Below, one piece after another: positions 9,075 through 16,861 of a DNA stretch of 64,000 nt. The stretch lies in contig DUEZ01000075.1 of assembly GCA_011174825.1 (NCBI GenBank), forward strand, positions 104,507 through 168,506, in the 5' to 3' direction. The stretch comes from Anaerolineae bacterium. Its GTDB lineage: Bacteria > Chloroflexota > Anaerolineae > Anaerolineales > E44-bin32. Position numbers and translations under genes: made by a program. The first letter of the stretch is position 1; each line of letters opens with the position of its first letter. The notes under the pieces were generated by a model. The model was not told the origin of the DNA, ran no database searches, and was given only the letters and a program-made list of their open reading frames with translations.

Positions 9075-9172
9075 TATACTCTTAGACCATAAGAGCCCAT
9101 CCCGGTTGCAAGGGTGAGGCACGACACTTTCTTTCAAGTGAGCGTGAAACACCTCCCGACCGGGAGGTGTTT
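9075..9172 (+). promoter_or_regulatory. Structured, terminator-ended leader upstream of the liv operon
   Basis: A -10 like TATACT at 9075-9080 is followed by a chain of hairpins: CTCTTA-gacca-TAAGAG, a CCC/GGG pairing around cggttgcaa, CACTT-tctttc-AAGTG, and finally a perfect 11-bp stem AAACACCTCCC/GGGAGGTGTTT (9147-9172). This order, with a terminator-like stem last and 200 bases before livK, suggests transcription attenuation or a riboswitch. I could not match it to a known riboswitch class. The U-tract after the last stem is short. Confidence 0.5.
9147..9172 (+). terminator. Terminator-like stem in the liv leader
   Basis: AAACACCTCCC pairs with GGGAGGTGTTT around a gacc loop; the run then reads TTTATCATTAT. 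The stem core CACCTCCC/GGGAGGTG is the same as in the proC leader terminator at 16007-16035. Confidence 0.55.
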
Positions 9173-9369
9173 ATCATTATTCGATCCGGAATAGTCCTTG
9201 ACAATCAATTCTTGGCAGTCTTTAATGTCCATTCAATCTGTCACGACTTACCGGCTACCATCAGAAAGGAGGAGATACTGCCCAAATTTGTTTCGCCATT
9301 TTCATCAGAAACTCCTGAACAGACCATGAGTAAGCTAGGTCAAGATTATCGGAGGAGGAGAGGACAGAC

Positions 9370-10572
9370 ATGAAACGCTTAATCAGATTGGTCGCGGTGC
9401 TGATGTTGACAAGCATGATCTTTACAGCTTGTGCACCAGCAGCTGAGGAACCTGTCGTCATCGAAGACGAATGGGGGTTGATTACCTTCGCTCCCGGATC
9501 AAAAATCACAATTGGCGTCTCATCGGCTTTGGCCGGTGCTTACGCCGTGTATGGCCAGGACATGCTTAACGGTGTGGACCTCGCCATAGCCGATTTTGGT
9601 GGCAACCTACAGGGCTGGGATCTCATATCCGAGGGTGGCGACGATGGATGTGAGGGCGCACCTGCAGTCACCGTGGCAGAACAATTTGCCGCTGATCCCA
9701 CCCTGCTTGCCGTGATTGGACCCATGTGCTCCGGATCCGTCGTGCCCGCTTCGGATATCTATGCCGAGCACAACATTGTCATGGTCACCCCCTCGTCAAC
9801 TGCCGTTGTTGTAACCGCGAGAGGTTACGAAAACCTGTTCCGCCTGGTGGCCAACGATGACCTGCAGGCTGAAGTCACAGCCGACTTCCTAAGGCAAGAT
9901 TTGGGTCTTTCAACCTTGGGAATTCTACATGACCAAAGCATTTACGGTCAAGGTGTCGCGGAAGCCGTGCTTGGGAAATTCTCAGCAGCCGGTGGTGATA
10001 TAACCGCAGAAGAAGGTATTACCCGCGGTGATGTCGACTTCAGCGCTGTCATCGCATCGGTCTTGGCTGGCAATCCCGAAGCGATATACTTCGGCGGCAT
10101 GGACGCAGAAGGTGCATTGATCATCAGCCAGCTCCGCAGCGCGGGCTTTGAGGGCGTCTTCTTCGGCCCGGATGGCATCAAGTCCAAGCCTACCTACATC
10201 GACGCATCGGGCGGCGCGGCAGAGGGCAGCTATGCAACCTTTGGCGCCGTTGGTGGCGCGACCGGGTACGATGAATGGGAAGTCAAGTTCACTGAACTGT
10301 ACGATGCTCCAGTCGCATACGCCCCTGGATCGTACGACGCTGCTTTGATCATCCTACAAGCTGCAGACGCTGTGGCTGAGATCGACTCAGATGGCAATCT
10401 GGTGATCGGTCGGAAGGCGTTGGCCGACAAGATCCGTGAAACACCATACGCAGGCATTACTGGCGCTTTGGAATTCACAGCAACGGGCGACCTTGGCAAA
10501 GTCTCCATCACTGTTTTCCATGTCGAAAACGGTGAATTCGTCGAGGTTAAGAAAATCGACTTCGGCGATTAG
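9370..10572 (+). CDS. livK: Branched-chain amino acid ABC transporter, substrate-binding lipoprotein (LivK type)
   Basis: This 400-residue protein has a lipoprotein signal ending in FTAC and then a type I periplasmic-binding fold: ITIGVSSALAGAYAVYGQDMLNGVDLA, VIGPMCSGSVVPASDIY and the receptor-family QSIYGQGVAE segment. It captures leucine/isoleucine/valine or related compounds outside the membrane for the LivHMGF translocator. A strong ribosome-binding site, ggaggagag, precedes the ATG. A long hairpin follows the stop codon and probably raises its level relative to the membrane subunits. Confidence 0.93.
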   Translation: MKRLIRLVAVLMLTSMIFTACAPAAEEPVVIEDEWGLITFAPGSKITIGVSSALAGAYAVYGQDMLNGVDLAIADFGGNLQGWDLISEGGDDGCEGAPAVTVAEQFAADPTLLAVIGPMCSGSVVPASDIYAEHNIVMVTPSSTAVVVTARGYENLFRLVANDDLQAEVTADFLRQDLGLSTLGILHDQSIYGQGVAEAVLGKFSAAGGDITAEEGITRGDVDFSAVIASVLAGNPEAIYFGGMDAEGALIISQLRSAGFEGVFFGPDGIKSKPTYIDASGGAAEGSYATFGAVGGATGYDEWEVKFTELYDAPVAYAPGSYDAALIILQAADAVAEIDSDGNLVIGRKALADKIRETPYAGITGALEFTATGDLGKVSITVFHVENGEFVEVKKIDFGD

Positions 10573-10619
10573 CTAATCGCTTACCTCCGAAAAAGCTGAG
10601 AAGCTTTAAGTCGGATAAG

Positions 10620-10653
10620 CTGGGAGGTGGATATTACGATATCCGCCTCCCAG
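10620..10653 (+). terminator. 15-bp hairpin with UACG loop after livK
   Basis: CTGGGAGGTGGATAT and ATATCCGCCTCCCAG form a nearly perfect stem closed by a TACG tetraloop. No U-run follows, so it is more likely a partial terminator or an mRNA 3' end stabiliser that sets a high ratio of binding protein to permease, as is common in liv-type operons. Confidence 0.6.
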
Positions 10654-10768
10654 TCGCCAGTGTAATTAATCAATAGATCCCTGAAAATATTATGGGCAAA
10701 GCTCATATCCGTGAGACATGACCCGATAGGGGAGTTCCGCGGATCATCATCACTAGAATTAATCATCG

Positions 10769-11305
10769 ATGATCAATAGAATCGGCAGGTATTTATCAGC
10801 GATATCACATGCAATTATAAAACCCCAGATATTCTTCTTTGGGGTGATGGCTGTTGCATTTGTCCAACCGGCTGATCAAACAAATGCAGCTTCTTCAACC
10901 CCGCCATTGGTGGTCGGCGTGGCAAGCTGGCGCCATGTCGATGGCCCGATCATCGAAGTCCAAGAAAACACCTTTCAGCGTCTCAGTCGTGAGATTGAAC
11001 GTATGGGGTTGGACGATATTTCCGTTATACGTTTACCCATATCCTTGAAAAATGCTGATGCCACTGACACGATCGGATCGAAGTTCAACATTGACATGGT
11101 AGTTTGGGGATGGTATGACAAGATTGCCGTTCGGGGTTATGTTGACCTTGTGAATGCCACGAGAACAGATGGTATGACCAACTGCCTCTCAACATTCCTT
11201 GAAAGAGGCGGTAACACAAATGTTATTCGAGTCTTGAAGGTGTTAAGCGAATTCGATTATTATCAGGACGGTGTATCATTTTGCGTCCCCCGTTGGACGC
11301 CCTGA
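10769..11305 (+). CDS. Hypothetical secreted or membrane-anchored protein inside the liv operon
   Basis: This 178-residue product lies between livK and livH, in the same orientation. It has a hydrophobic N-terminal segment (about residues 18-33) followed by an Ala-Ala-Ser stretch that could be a signal peptidase site. The rest shows an alternating strand/helix pattern (PLVVGVASW, a helix, SVIRLPI, then NIDMVVWGWYDKIAVRGYVDLV) that recalls the small TolB-amino-terminal-like sensor domains of bacterial signalling proteins. That resemblance is weak. I do not recognise the family. It ends 36 bases before livH. Confidence 0.55.
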   Translation: MINRIGRYLSAISHAIIKPQIFFFGVMAVAFVQPADQTNAASSTPPLVVGVASWRHVDGPIIEVQENTFQRLSREIERMGLDDISVIRLPISLKNADATDTIGSKFNIDMVVWGWYDKIAVRGYVDLVNATRTDGMTNCLSTFLERGGNTNVIRVLKVLSEFDYYQDGVSFCVPRWTP

Positions 11306-11341
11306 ACATCGTCGAAAGCTAGATCCTTCCAGGAGCATTCT

Positions 11342-12364
11342 ATGGGTTTTGATTTGTCCTCATTTATTGAACAGCTGATCAATGGTCTAACCGTAGGAAG
11401 CTTTTACGCTTTAATCGCGCTGGGATACAGCATGGTGTACGGCGTTCTTACGATGATCAATTTTGCTCATGGTGAGATCTTCATGGTTGGCGCTTATGTC
11501 GGCTTGTACACCATGAATCGGCTGGTGGATGTCGGCCTGTATGATTCTAGCCGCATCTTAGCGGTTGGCATAACCCTCATCGCCGGCACAATTGGTGCGG
11601 CCATTACCGGCGTCACTGTAGAGAGGCTGGCTTACCGACCGTTGCGTCGTGCCGCTCGACTAGCTCCCCTCATCAGCGCCATCGGGATGTCCATCTTCCT
11701 TCAGGAATTCATTCGGCTGCTACCCAAGATGGGTGAAGCCATCACCAGCATTAGCATCGGAACTTTCACAATCTTCCCGGAGAACATCCAAACTGCTGTG
11801 GTTGGTTTTCTTGAAGAATTTGGTGGTGCTCGTGTAAAAACTTATCCTGGTGTCTTTGGTGTCGGAGGTTTTGATATCGGCGACATCCATATTACTTACA
11901 GCCGCGTGATCATCCTCATCATGTCTGTGCTCACGATGATTGGACTTTATTTCCTTGTTCGTTACAGTCGCTTTGGAAAGGCAATGCGTGCAGTCGCAGA
12001 AGACAAGGACATCGCATCTTTGATGGGAATCGATATCGACCAAGTTATTTCCCGCACATTCTTAGTCGGTTCAGCTCTGGCAGGTATCGCGGGAGTTATG
12101 ATGGGCATGTTCTACCTCCAGATCCGCCCGACCATGGGTTTCGTTCCTGGGATAAAAGCTTTTACGGCGGCGGTTTTAGGTGGGATCGGAAACATCCCAG
12201 GCGCAATGCTTGGTGGCTATGCCTTAGGACTGGGTGAAGTCATCGGCGTGCAATTCTTGCCCGCTGTATATAAAGATATTGTCTCTTTCAGCATACTTGT
12301 CTTAATCCTGATATTCAAACCGACCGGCATCCTTGGCGAGGGTTTAGCTGAGAAGAAAATGTAG
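11342..12364 (+). CDS. livH: Branched-chain amino acid ABC transporter permease LivH
   Basis: The 340-residue membrane protein has the LivH signatures LINGLTVGSFYALIALGYSMVYGVL and NFAHGEIFMVGAY at the N-terminus, and MRAVAEDKDIASLMGID plus ILGGIGNIPGAMLGGYALG in the second half. It forms the channel together with LivM. A spacer segment of about 50 residues around 140-185 is longer than in the E. coli protein. A ccaggagcattct ribosome-binding region precedes the ATG; livM follows after two bases. Confidence 0.94.
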   Translation: MGFDLSSFIEQLINGLTVGSFYALIALGYSMVYGVLTMINFAHGEIFMVGAYVGLYTMNRLVDVGLYDSSRILAVGITLIAGTIGAAITGVTVERLAYRPLRRAARLAPLISAIGMSIFLQEFIRLLPKMGEAITSISIGTFTIFPENIQTAVVGFLEEFGGARVKTYPGVFGVGGFDIGDIHITYSRVIILIMSVLTMIGLYFLVRYSRFGKAMRAVAEDKDIASLMGIDIDQVISRTFLVGSALAGIAGVMMGMFYLQIRPTMGFVPGIKAFTAAVLGGIGNIPGAMLGGYALGLGEVIGVQFLPAVYKDIVSFSILVLILIFKPTGILGEGLAEKKM

Positions 12365-12366
12365 GT

Positions 12367-13428
12367 GTGATGATTATGAAGAAGAGAATTGCCTCAGTAA
12401 CCGAGCGCTTGAAAGAAATCCTTTCAAGCCCAATTGGGAGATGGGCGCTCATTGGAGCGGTCGTCGCGGTGATCTTGATCATCCCAATGATTCAGTTCCA
12501 GCAGCGTGCGTTTTGGGTCCGCGTCATAGGATATACGGGTTTATATATCATTCTCGGATTGGGCTTGAATGTTGTTGTCGGACTTGCTGGACTGCTTGAC
12601 CTTGGTTATGTAGCCTTCTATGCGATTGGCGCCTACGCGTATGCACTTTTAGCATCGGGGCATTTCGATACTCACATTTCCTTCTGGTTGGTACTCCCGT
12701 TTGCAGCGCTCCTGGCGGGATTTGCAGGGATTCTCTTAGGTATACCTGTTTTGCGAATGCGGGGGGATTACCTGGCGATCGTCACCCTTGGTTTTGGCGA
12801 GATCATCCGTATGTTGGTAACGAATCTCACAGATTTAACCAACGGATCTCAGGGGGTAATTGGTATTGATTCACCTTACCTCTTCGGACTCGAGTTGAAG
12901 ACAAGCACACACTTTTATTACATGATTTTTATCTTTGTCATCGCAGTCATCTTCATCACCCAGAGACTTGATCGCTCACGGGTTGGACGCTCATGGATCG
13001 CGATGCGAGAAGATGAGGACGCAGCTCAAATGGTAGGCGTGAACACGACCCGATATAAACTGCTCGCCTTTGCAGTCGGGGCGCTTATCGGTGGTCTTGG
13101 TGGAGCTATCTTTGCCGCATGGCAGGGCTCGATATTTCCTGATAATTTCAACCTTATGGTCTCGGTCAATGTCCTTTGTTTAATCATCATCGGCGGGATG
13201 GGCAGTATTCCAGGGGTTGTCATTGGATCTTTTGCTCTGATCACCCTGCCCGATATTCTGCGTCAGTTCTCGGATTATCGACTACTGTTATTTGGGTTCT
13301 TGCTCATTGTGATGATGATCGCTCGACCGGAAGGTTTTATCCCGTCTCAACGTCGACGACTGGAATTACATGCCGAGAAGTTAGCCCACGCAGGACCATC
13401 TGAATCAATCACGGAGGGTGGAGCGTGA
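12367..13428 (+). CDS. livM: Branched-chain amino acid ABC transporter permease LivM
   Basis: This 353-residue membrane protein shows the LivM pattern: LGLNVVVGLAGLLDLGYVAFYAIGAYAYALL, an MRGDYLAIVTLGFGEIIRM block and VLCLIIIGGMGSIPGVVIGS. A GTG at 12367 and an ATG at 12370 could both start it; the ATG follows taggtgtg closely. It is translationally coupled to livG through a GTGA overlap. Confidence 0.94.
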   Translation: MMIMKKRIASVTERLKEILSSPIGRWALIGAVVAVILIIPMIQFQQRAFWVRVIGYTGLYIILGLGLNVVVGLAGLLDLGYVAFYAIGAYAYALLASGHFDTHISFWLVLPFAALLAGFAGILLGIPVLRMRGDYLAIVTLGFGEIIRMLVTNLTDLTNGSQGVIGIDSPYLFGLELKTSTHFYYMIFIFVIAVIFITQRLDRSRVGRSWIAMREDEDAAQMVGVNTTRYKLLAFAVGALIGGLGGAIFAAWQGSIFPDNFNLMVSVNVLCLIIIGGMGSIPGVVIGSFALITLPDILRQFSDYRLLLFGFLLIVMMIARPEGFIPSQRRRLELHAEKLAHAGPSESITEGGA

Positions 13429-14216
13429 CCATTCTCTCATCCAACAACGTAACTAAGCGGTTCGGCGGACTGGTTGCTGTGGACCAGTTTGATCTTGGTC
13501 TTCAAGAGCTTGCCATCCATAGCATTATTGGTCCGAATGGAGCCGGAAAAACGACCTTCTTCAACTGCGTTACAGGATTTTATTGGCCTGAAGAGGGCGA
13601 AATCTATTTCAACGGTCAATCACTCAAGGGATTGCAGCCTGACCGTATCGCCCATCTAGGAATCGCTCGCACCTATCAGAATATCCGTCTGTTCTCAAAT
13701 ATGACTGCAATTGAGAATATTTTGGTCGGTCAACATCCAAGGTTGAAAGCGTCACCGATCGATGCCATCCTTCACACGCCACACTTCCATAAAGAAGAAG
13801 AAGCAGCACTCGAAGAAGCAAATCGACTTGTCCGTTTTGTAGGCCTCGTGGGTCTAGGTGACCATTTGGCTCGAAACCTACCCTATGGTGCTCAGCGAAG
13901 GTTGGAAATCGCCCGCGCGCTCGCCAGTAAACCTAAATTGTTGTTGTTAGATGAGCCTACAGCCGGAATGAATCCCCAAGAATCCGCTGAGATGATGCGT
14001 TTTATCCGAAATTTACGCGATGAATTAGCGATCACCATCCTGTTGATTGAGCATGACATGCGCGTGGTTATGGGAATCAGCGAAATTATCACCGTACTCG
14101 ATTATGGCATGAAAATCGCTGAGGGTTCTCCTGAGGAGATCCAACGCAATCCGCGTGTGATCGAGGCCTATCTTGGTCGCGGAGCAGCTTCAGGCCTGGG
14201 TCAGAATTCGGACTGA
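13425..14216 (+). CDS. livG: Branched-chain amino acid ABC transporter ATPase LivG
   Basis: The 263-residue ATPase has Walker A GPNGAGKTT, a Q-loop region in RTYQNIRLF, a signature loop that reads LPYGAQRRLEIARAL instead of LSGGQ (normal for LivG), Walker B LLLLDEPTAGMNP and the H-loop LLIEHDMRVVM. It energises uptake together with LivF. The start codon is GTG, inside the livM stop. Confidence 0.95.
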   Translation: MTILSSNNVTKRFGGLVAVDQFDLGLQELAIHSIIGPNGAGKTTFFNCVTGFYWPEEGEIYFNGQSLKGLQPDRIAHLGIARTYQNIRLFSNMTAIENILVGQHPRLKASPIDAILHTPHFHKEEEAALEEANRLVRFVGLVGLGDHLARNLPYGAQRRLEIARALASKPKLLLLDEPTAGMNPQESAEMMRFIRNLRDELAITILLIEHDMRVVMGISEIITVLDYGMKIAEGSPEEIQRNPRVIEAYLGRGAASGLGQNSD

Positions 14217-14245
14217 AATGCTTCTTAGAAGAAGAGAATAACCTT

Positions 14246-14959
14246 ATGGCATTACTTGAAATCCATAATCTTCACGCTTATTACGGCAATATCCAAGCAC
14301 TAAAGGGTATCTCCTTGAACGTAGATCAAGGTGAGATTGTCACTTTGATTGGCTCTAACGGTGCGGGGAAGACGACAACGCTGCGCATCATCAGTGGCTT
14401 ACTGAAGCCCCGTCAAGGTAGCGTCTTATTAAACGGCGAAGATCTTGCAGCTTACAAAGCCCACCAAGTTGTAAATCAGGGTGTGGCAATGGTCCCTGAA
14501 GGCCGAGGTATCTTCTCTAAACTCACCGTATACGAAAATCTCGAAATGGGTGCCTACAGTCGAAACGATAAAGCTGAGATTCAAGAAGACCTCGAAAGTA
14601 TCTTTGACATCTTTCCACGGCTTAAAGAACGTCGCACGCAAGTCGGTGGGACGCTTTCGGGTGGTGAGCAGCAAATGTTATCCACTGCACGCGCACTGAT
14701 GGCGCGGCCTTCCCTCCTACTTATGGATGAACCGTCGATGGGGCTGGCTCCGGTGTTGATCGAAAGCGTTTTTGAATCGCTGCAAGAAATCAATAGGCAA
14801 GGTACGACGATCCTGCTTGTCGAACAAAATGCGCACATGGCGCTCCAAGTAGCAAACCGAGGGTATGTGCTTCAAACTGGAGAAATCGTCCTGAGCGATA
14901 CCGCTGATGGGCTACGAGAGAATGAGATGGTGCAAAAAGCCTATCTTGGTATTGATTGA
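14246..14959 (+). CDS. livF: Branched-chain amino acid ABC transporter ATPase LivF
   Basis: This 237-residue ATPase has Walker A GSNGAGKTT, the LivF-typical VPEGRGIFSKLTVYENLEMGAY, signature LSGGEQQML, Walker B LLLMDEPSMGLAP and LLVEQNAHMAL. It starts 29 bases after livG and closes the operon. A strong hairpin lies about 40 bases downstream. Confidence 0.95.
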   Translation: MALLEIHNLHAYYGNIQALKGISLNVDQGEIVTLIGSNGAGKTTTLRIISGLLKPRQGSVLLNGEDLAAYKAHQVVNQGVAMVPEGRGIFSKLTVYENLEMGAYSRNDKAEIQEDLESIFDIFPRLKERRTQVGGTLSGGEQQMLSTARALMARPSLLLMDEPSMGLAPVLIESVFESLQEINRQGTTILLVEQNAHMALQVANRGYVLQTGEIVLSDTADGLRENEMVQKAYLGID

Positions 14960-15000
14960 ACCCACTGAAAAAGGTAAACTGCGAGATGATGATTTGTAAT

Positions 15001-15031
15001 GAAGGGGTGTGGGCTATGCCCACACCCCTTC
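15001..15031. terminator. Bidirectional hairpin between convergent livF and proC
   Basis: GAAGGGGTGTGGGC and GCCCACACCCCTTC pair over 14 bp with a TAT loop. It is placed between two converging genes and could end transcription from both, although neither side has a clear U-tract. Confidence 0.7.
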
Positions 15032-15089
15032 ATGTATCTCTCCCCGAAGCACGCGGTTTAGTTATGATCTCAGTTATTGATATCTGATC

Positions 15090-15938
15090 TTATTCTTCCC
15101 CTTCACCTAAACGCTTCTTTTTCCTGCCCTCCCCTAAGGTCAACGAGCGTTGATAAGCCGCCCAGATGGCGCGCGACAGCGCGGTTCTAAAGCCAGCTCT
15201 CTCAAGATAGTACAAGGCTTCTGCTGAGGTACCCCCAGGAGACGTCACTTGGTTACGCAAACGAGAGAGATGATGGGGGGATTGCTGAACATACGCCACC
15301 GAGCCGCTTACCGTTTGGAGCACCAACTTCTCGGCAATATAGCGTGGGAATCCAAGATGAACCCCCGCATCGATCATTGCCTCCATGAAGAGAAACACAT
15401 AGGAAGGGCCCGTTCCTGAGAGGGCCGTCGCCATGTCAAGGTAATCCTCGTCCTCGACATAAATCTCCTCGCCAAATGCGGTGAGGATCGTCCTGGCTTG
15501 TCCACGCTGTTCTTCGTTAACCGAGTCGGAAGCCGTCCATACTGTAATACCCTCACCTATCTGAGCCGGCGTATTGGGCATAGACCGCGCGATAGCCTTG
15601 TGATCAAGCCCCTGTTCGATGGTATCAATTTTCGCTCCCGCCACAATCGAAAGAACAAGCGAATCTTCGAGAACCGCGCCTCGTAATTCTGACATGACCT
15701 GAGAAAGCATCTGAGGTTTAACGGACATCACGACAATATCAGCATCTCGTAACGCCGATCGGTTGTCCGTCGATGGATGGACACCGTACTCCTTCCCCAA
15801 ATATTCACCTCGTTCCGGACGTGGGCCGGAGGCAATGATGTTCTTGGCTGAGGTCACTTCCTTACGAAGCAACCCGGTTATCATCGCCTCCGCCATGACG
15901 CCGGAACCAATAAATGCGATCCTCTTATCGGATAACAT
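15090..15938 (-). CDS. proC: Pyrroline-5-carboxylate reductase
   Basis: ProC reduces pyrroline-5-carboxylate to proline with NAD(P)H. The 282-residue protein has the nucleotide-binding IAFIGSGVMAEAMI at the N-terminus, the VKPQ motif, RSMPNTPAQIGEG, a LSGTGPSYVFLFMEAM dimer segment and the C-terminal TSPGGTSAEALYYLE signature. The tail GRKKKRLGEGEE is charged and not conserved. The gene is preceded by a 185-base leader with a terminator, so it is probably controlled by attenuation. Confidence 0.96.
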   Translation of the reverse strand: MLSDKRIAFIGSGVMAEAMITGLLRKEVTSAKNIIASGPRPERGEYLGKEYGVHPSTDNRSALRDADIVVMSVKPQMLSQVMSELRGAVLEDSLVLSIVAGAKIDTIEQGLDHKAIARSMPNTPAQIGEGITVWTASDSVNEEQRGQARTILTAFGEEIYVEDEDYLDMATALSGTGPSYVFLFMEAMIDAGVHLGFPRYIAEKLVLQTVSGSVAYVQQSPHHLSRLRNQVTSPGGTSAEALYYLERAGFRTALSRAIWAAYQRSLTLGEGRKKKRLGEGEE

Positions 15939-16006
15939 AGGAACTACCCTCCACTGATTTCATGCAACAAATCTATCAAAGTTCTCTCCCTAAGCTGTTC
16001 CTGCTC

Positions 16007-16035
16007 GAAAAAAACCACCTCCCAGCTGGGAGGTG
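16007..16035 (-). terminator. Rho-independent terminator in the proC leader
   Basis: Read on the minus strand, CACCTCCC-agct-GGGAGGTG is followed by GGTTTTTTTC. It lies 70 bases before the proC start and after a good promoter, so readthrough must be regulated or partial. Confidence 0.75.
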
Positions 16036-16226
16036 CTTCTCGCTTTCATTCTTCCAGCACATCGCGCTACACCATCACAGCCAGTGTCCTCTTCGGATCC
16101 CATGGGAAATGAGGTCCAGGGGTGCCATGGAAAGGAACCCGGCAACCATCTGCGATTTGAACATCATTAATAACAGCGATCTCAGAAATCATGTCCAAAC
16201 TTTATCATAGGATTCAACGCTGTCAA
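16007..16226 (-). promoter_or_regulatory. proC promoter and attenuator-type leader
   Basis: On the minus strand TTGACA (16226-16221), a 16-base spacer and TAAAGT form a credible promoter. About 185 bases of leader follow and end in the terminator at 16035-16007. The leader contains a segment reading tggtgtagcgcga (within 16054-16076) that loosely resembles the T-box core TGGTACCGCGA, and 5'-GGTG there could pair with CACC of the terminator as an antiterminator. A proline-sensing T-box would make biological sense, but the match is too poor to assign. Confidence 0.5.
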
Positions 16227-16380
16227 GAATCCTCATATTCGAGAGGATGCGTTATCAAGGAACACGCTCGCAATTTCAGAACATTGAGATTGGTCTGACA
16301 TGGTGTCCCGAGCATTGGCATGCTGGTTCTAAGCCCTGCGCTAATCTCGCCGAAGGATCGATGAAAGGAGCCGAGTCCGA

Positions 16381-16475
16381 GTAGGGGCAATTCACCGTTC
16401 GCGCCGCGAGACGCCGAGAAAAACACTCGACACTTTCAGCCGGCCAGGGTGCGAGACGGCATGAATTGCCCCTAC
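16381..16475. repeat. Palindromic intergenic repeat, family R1 (copy 2)
   Basis: GTAGGGGCAATTCA and TGAATTGCCCCTAC form perfect 14-base inverted ends. The interior matches copy 1 at 6318 in ccgttcg and gtgcgagacgg, but has an extra stretch of about 25 bases. Confidence 0.82.
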
Positions 16476-16560
16476 TTCTTTGACAAAGATGGGCGCTCAG
16501 AATGACATCTGGGGAGGTGGCTTTTACTGTAGCCTCAGGCTTCTGCCTGCGCATCGGTGT

Positions 16561-16681
16561 ACCCTAAAGGGTGCGGCTACGTTGGATATCATCTTCCCTA
16601 ATAGATGCTTGTAACCCAAGATCATCGTAGGAGCGCACGGGCAGGGAAGATCACCCTGCATCTTCGACCGTGCGCCCCTAC
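16561..16681. repeat. Composite intergenic repeat R2+R3 (copy 1)
   Basis: ACCCTAAAGGGTGCGGCTAC-gttggatatca (R2) is followed after about 45 bases by GGAGCGCACGG...CCGTGCGCCCCTAC (R3), an imperfect inverted repeat. The same two blocks in the same order are at 55667-55761, R3 alone at 43283, and R2 alone at 63906. Confidence 0.75.
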
Positions 16682-16861
16682 TTATCCAAGGACACTTTGA
16701 GTCATCATAAGGGTTTTGGCTTGACTCAGACAGTATCTGAGCCCTGTCCCTACATGAAGTACTTTCTTAAGAGCAATACCCATAATATCCATGAACTTGG
16801 TCCCAACGACATTGGTGCATATAATCTCAAGAGCCGAGGTAGCATTCATGGAGGATGGAAG

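Larger units (their letters stand above)
16036..16861. other. Gene-free region between proC and the OCD gene
   Basis: It holds the proC leader and promoter, repeat R1 copy 2 and a composite R2/R3 repeat. The track ORF that starts at 16670 runs through repeat sequence before reaching the real gene start at 16862. Confidence 0.6.

Noticed and set aside
9090-9172. T-box riboswitch before livK
   Set aside because: aagggtgaggcacgac looks like the T-box core AGGGTGGNACCGCG only in part. The TGGN bulge that reads the tRNA end is missing and the leader is too short for a stem I, so I left it unassigned.
16090-16160. SAM-type riboswitch on the plus strand (ggaacccggcaacca)
   Set aside because: The short match to the SAM-I core lacks the flanking helices, there is no plus-strand methionine gene downstream, and the segment is better explained as part of the minus-strand proC leader.
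16670-16861. N-terminal extension of the OCD-family protein
   Set aside because: It is translated from repeat and non-coding sequence; the family N-terminus begins at 16862 behind a good ribosome-binding site.
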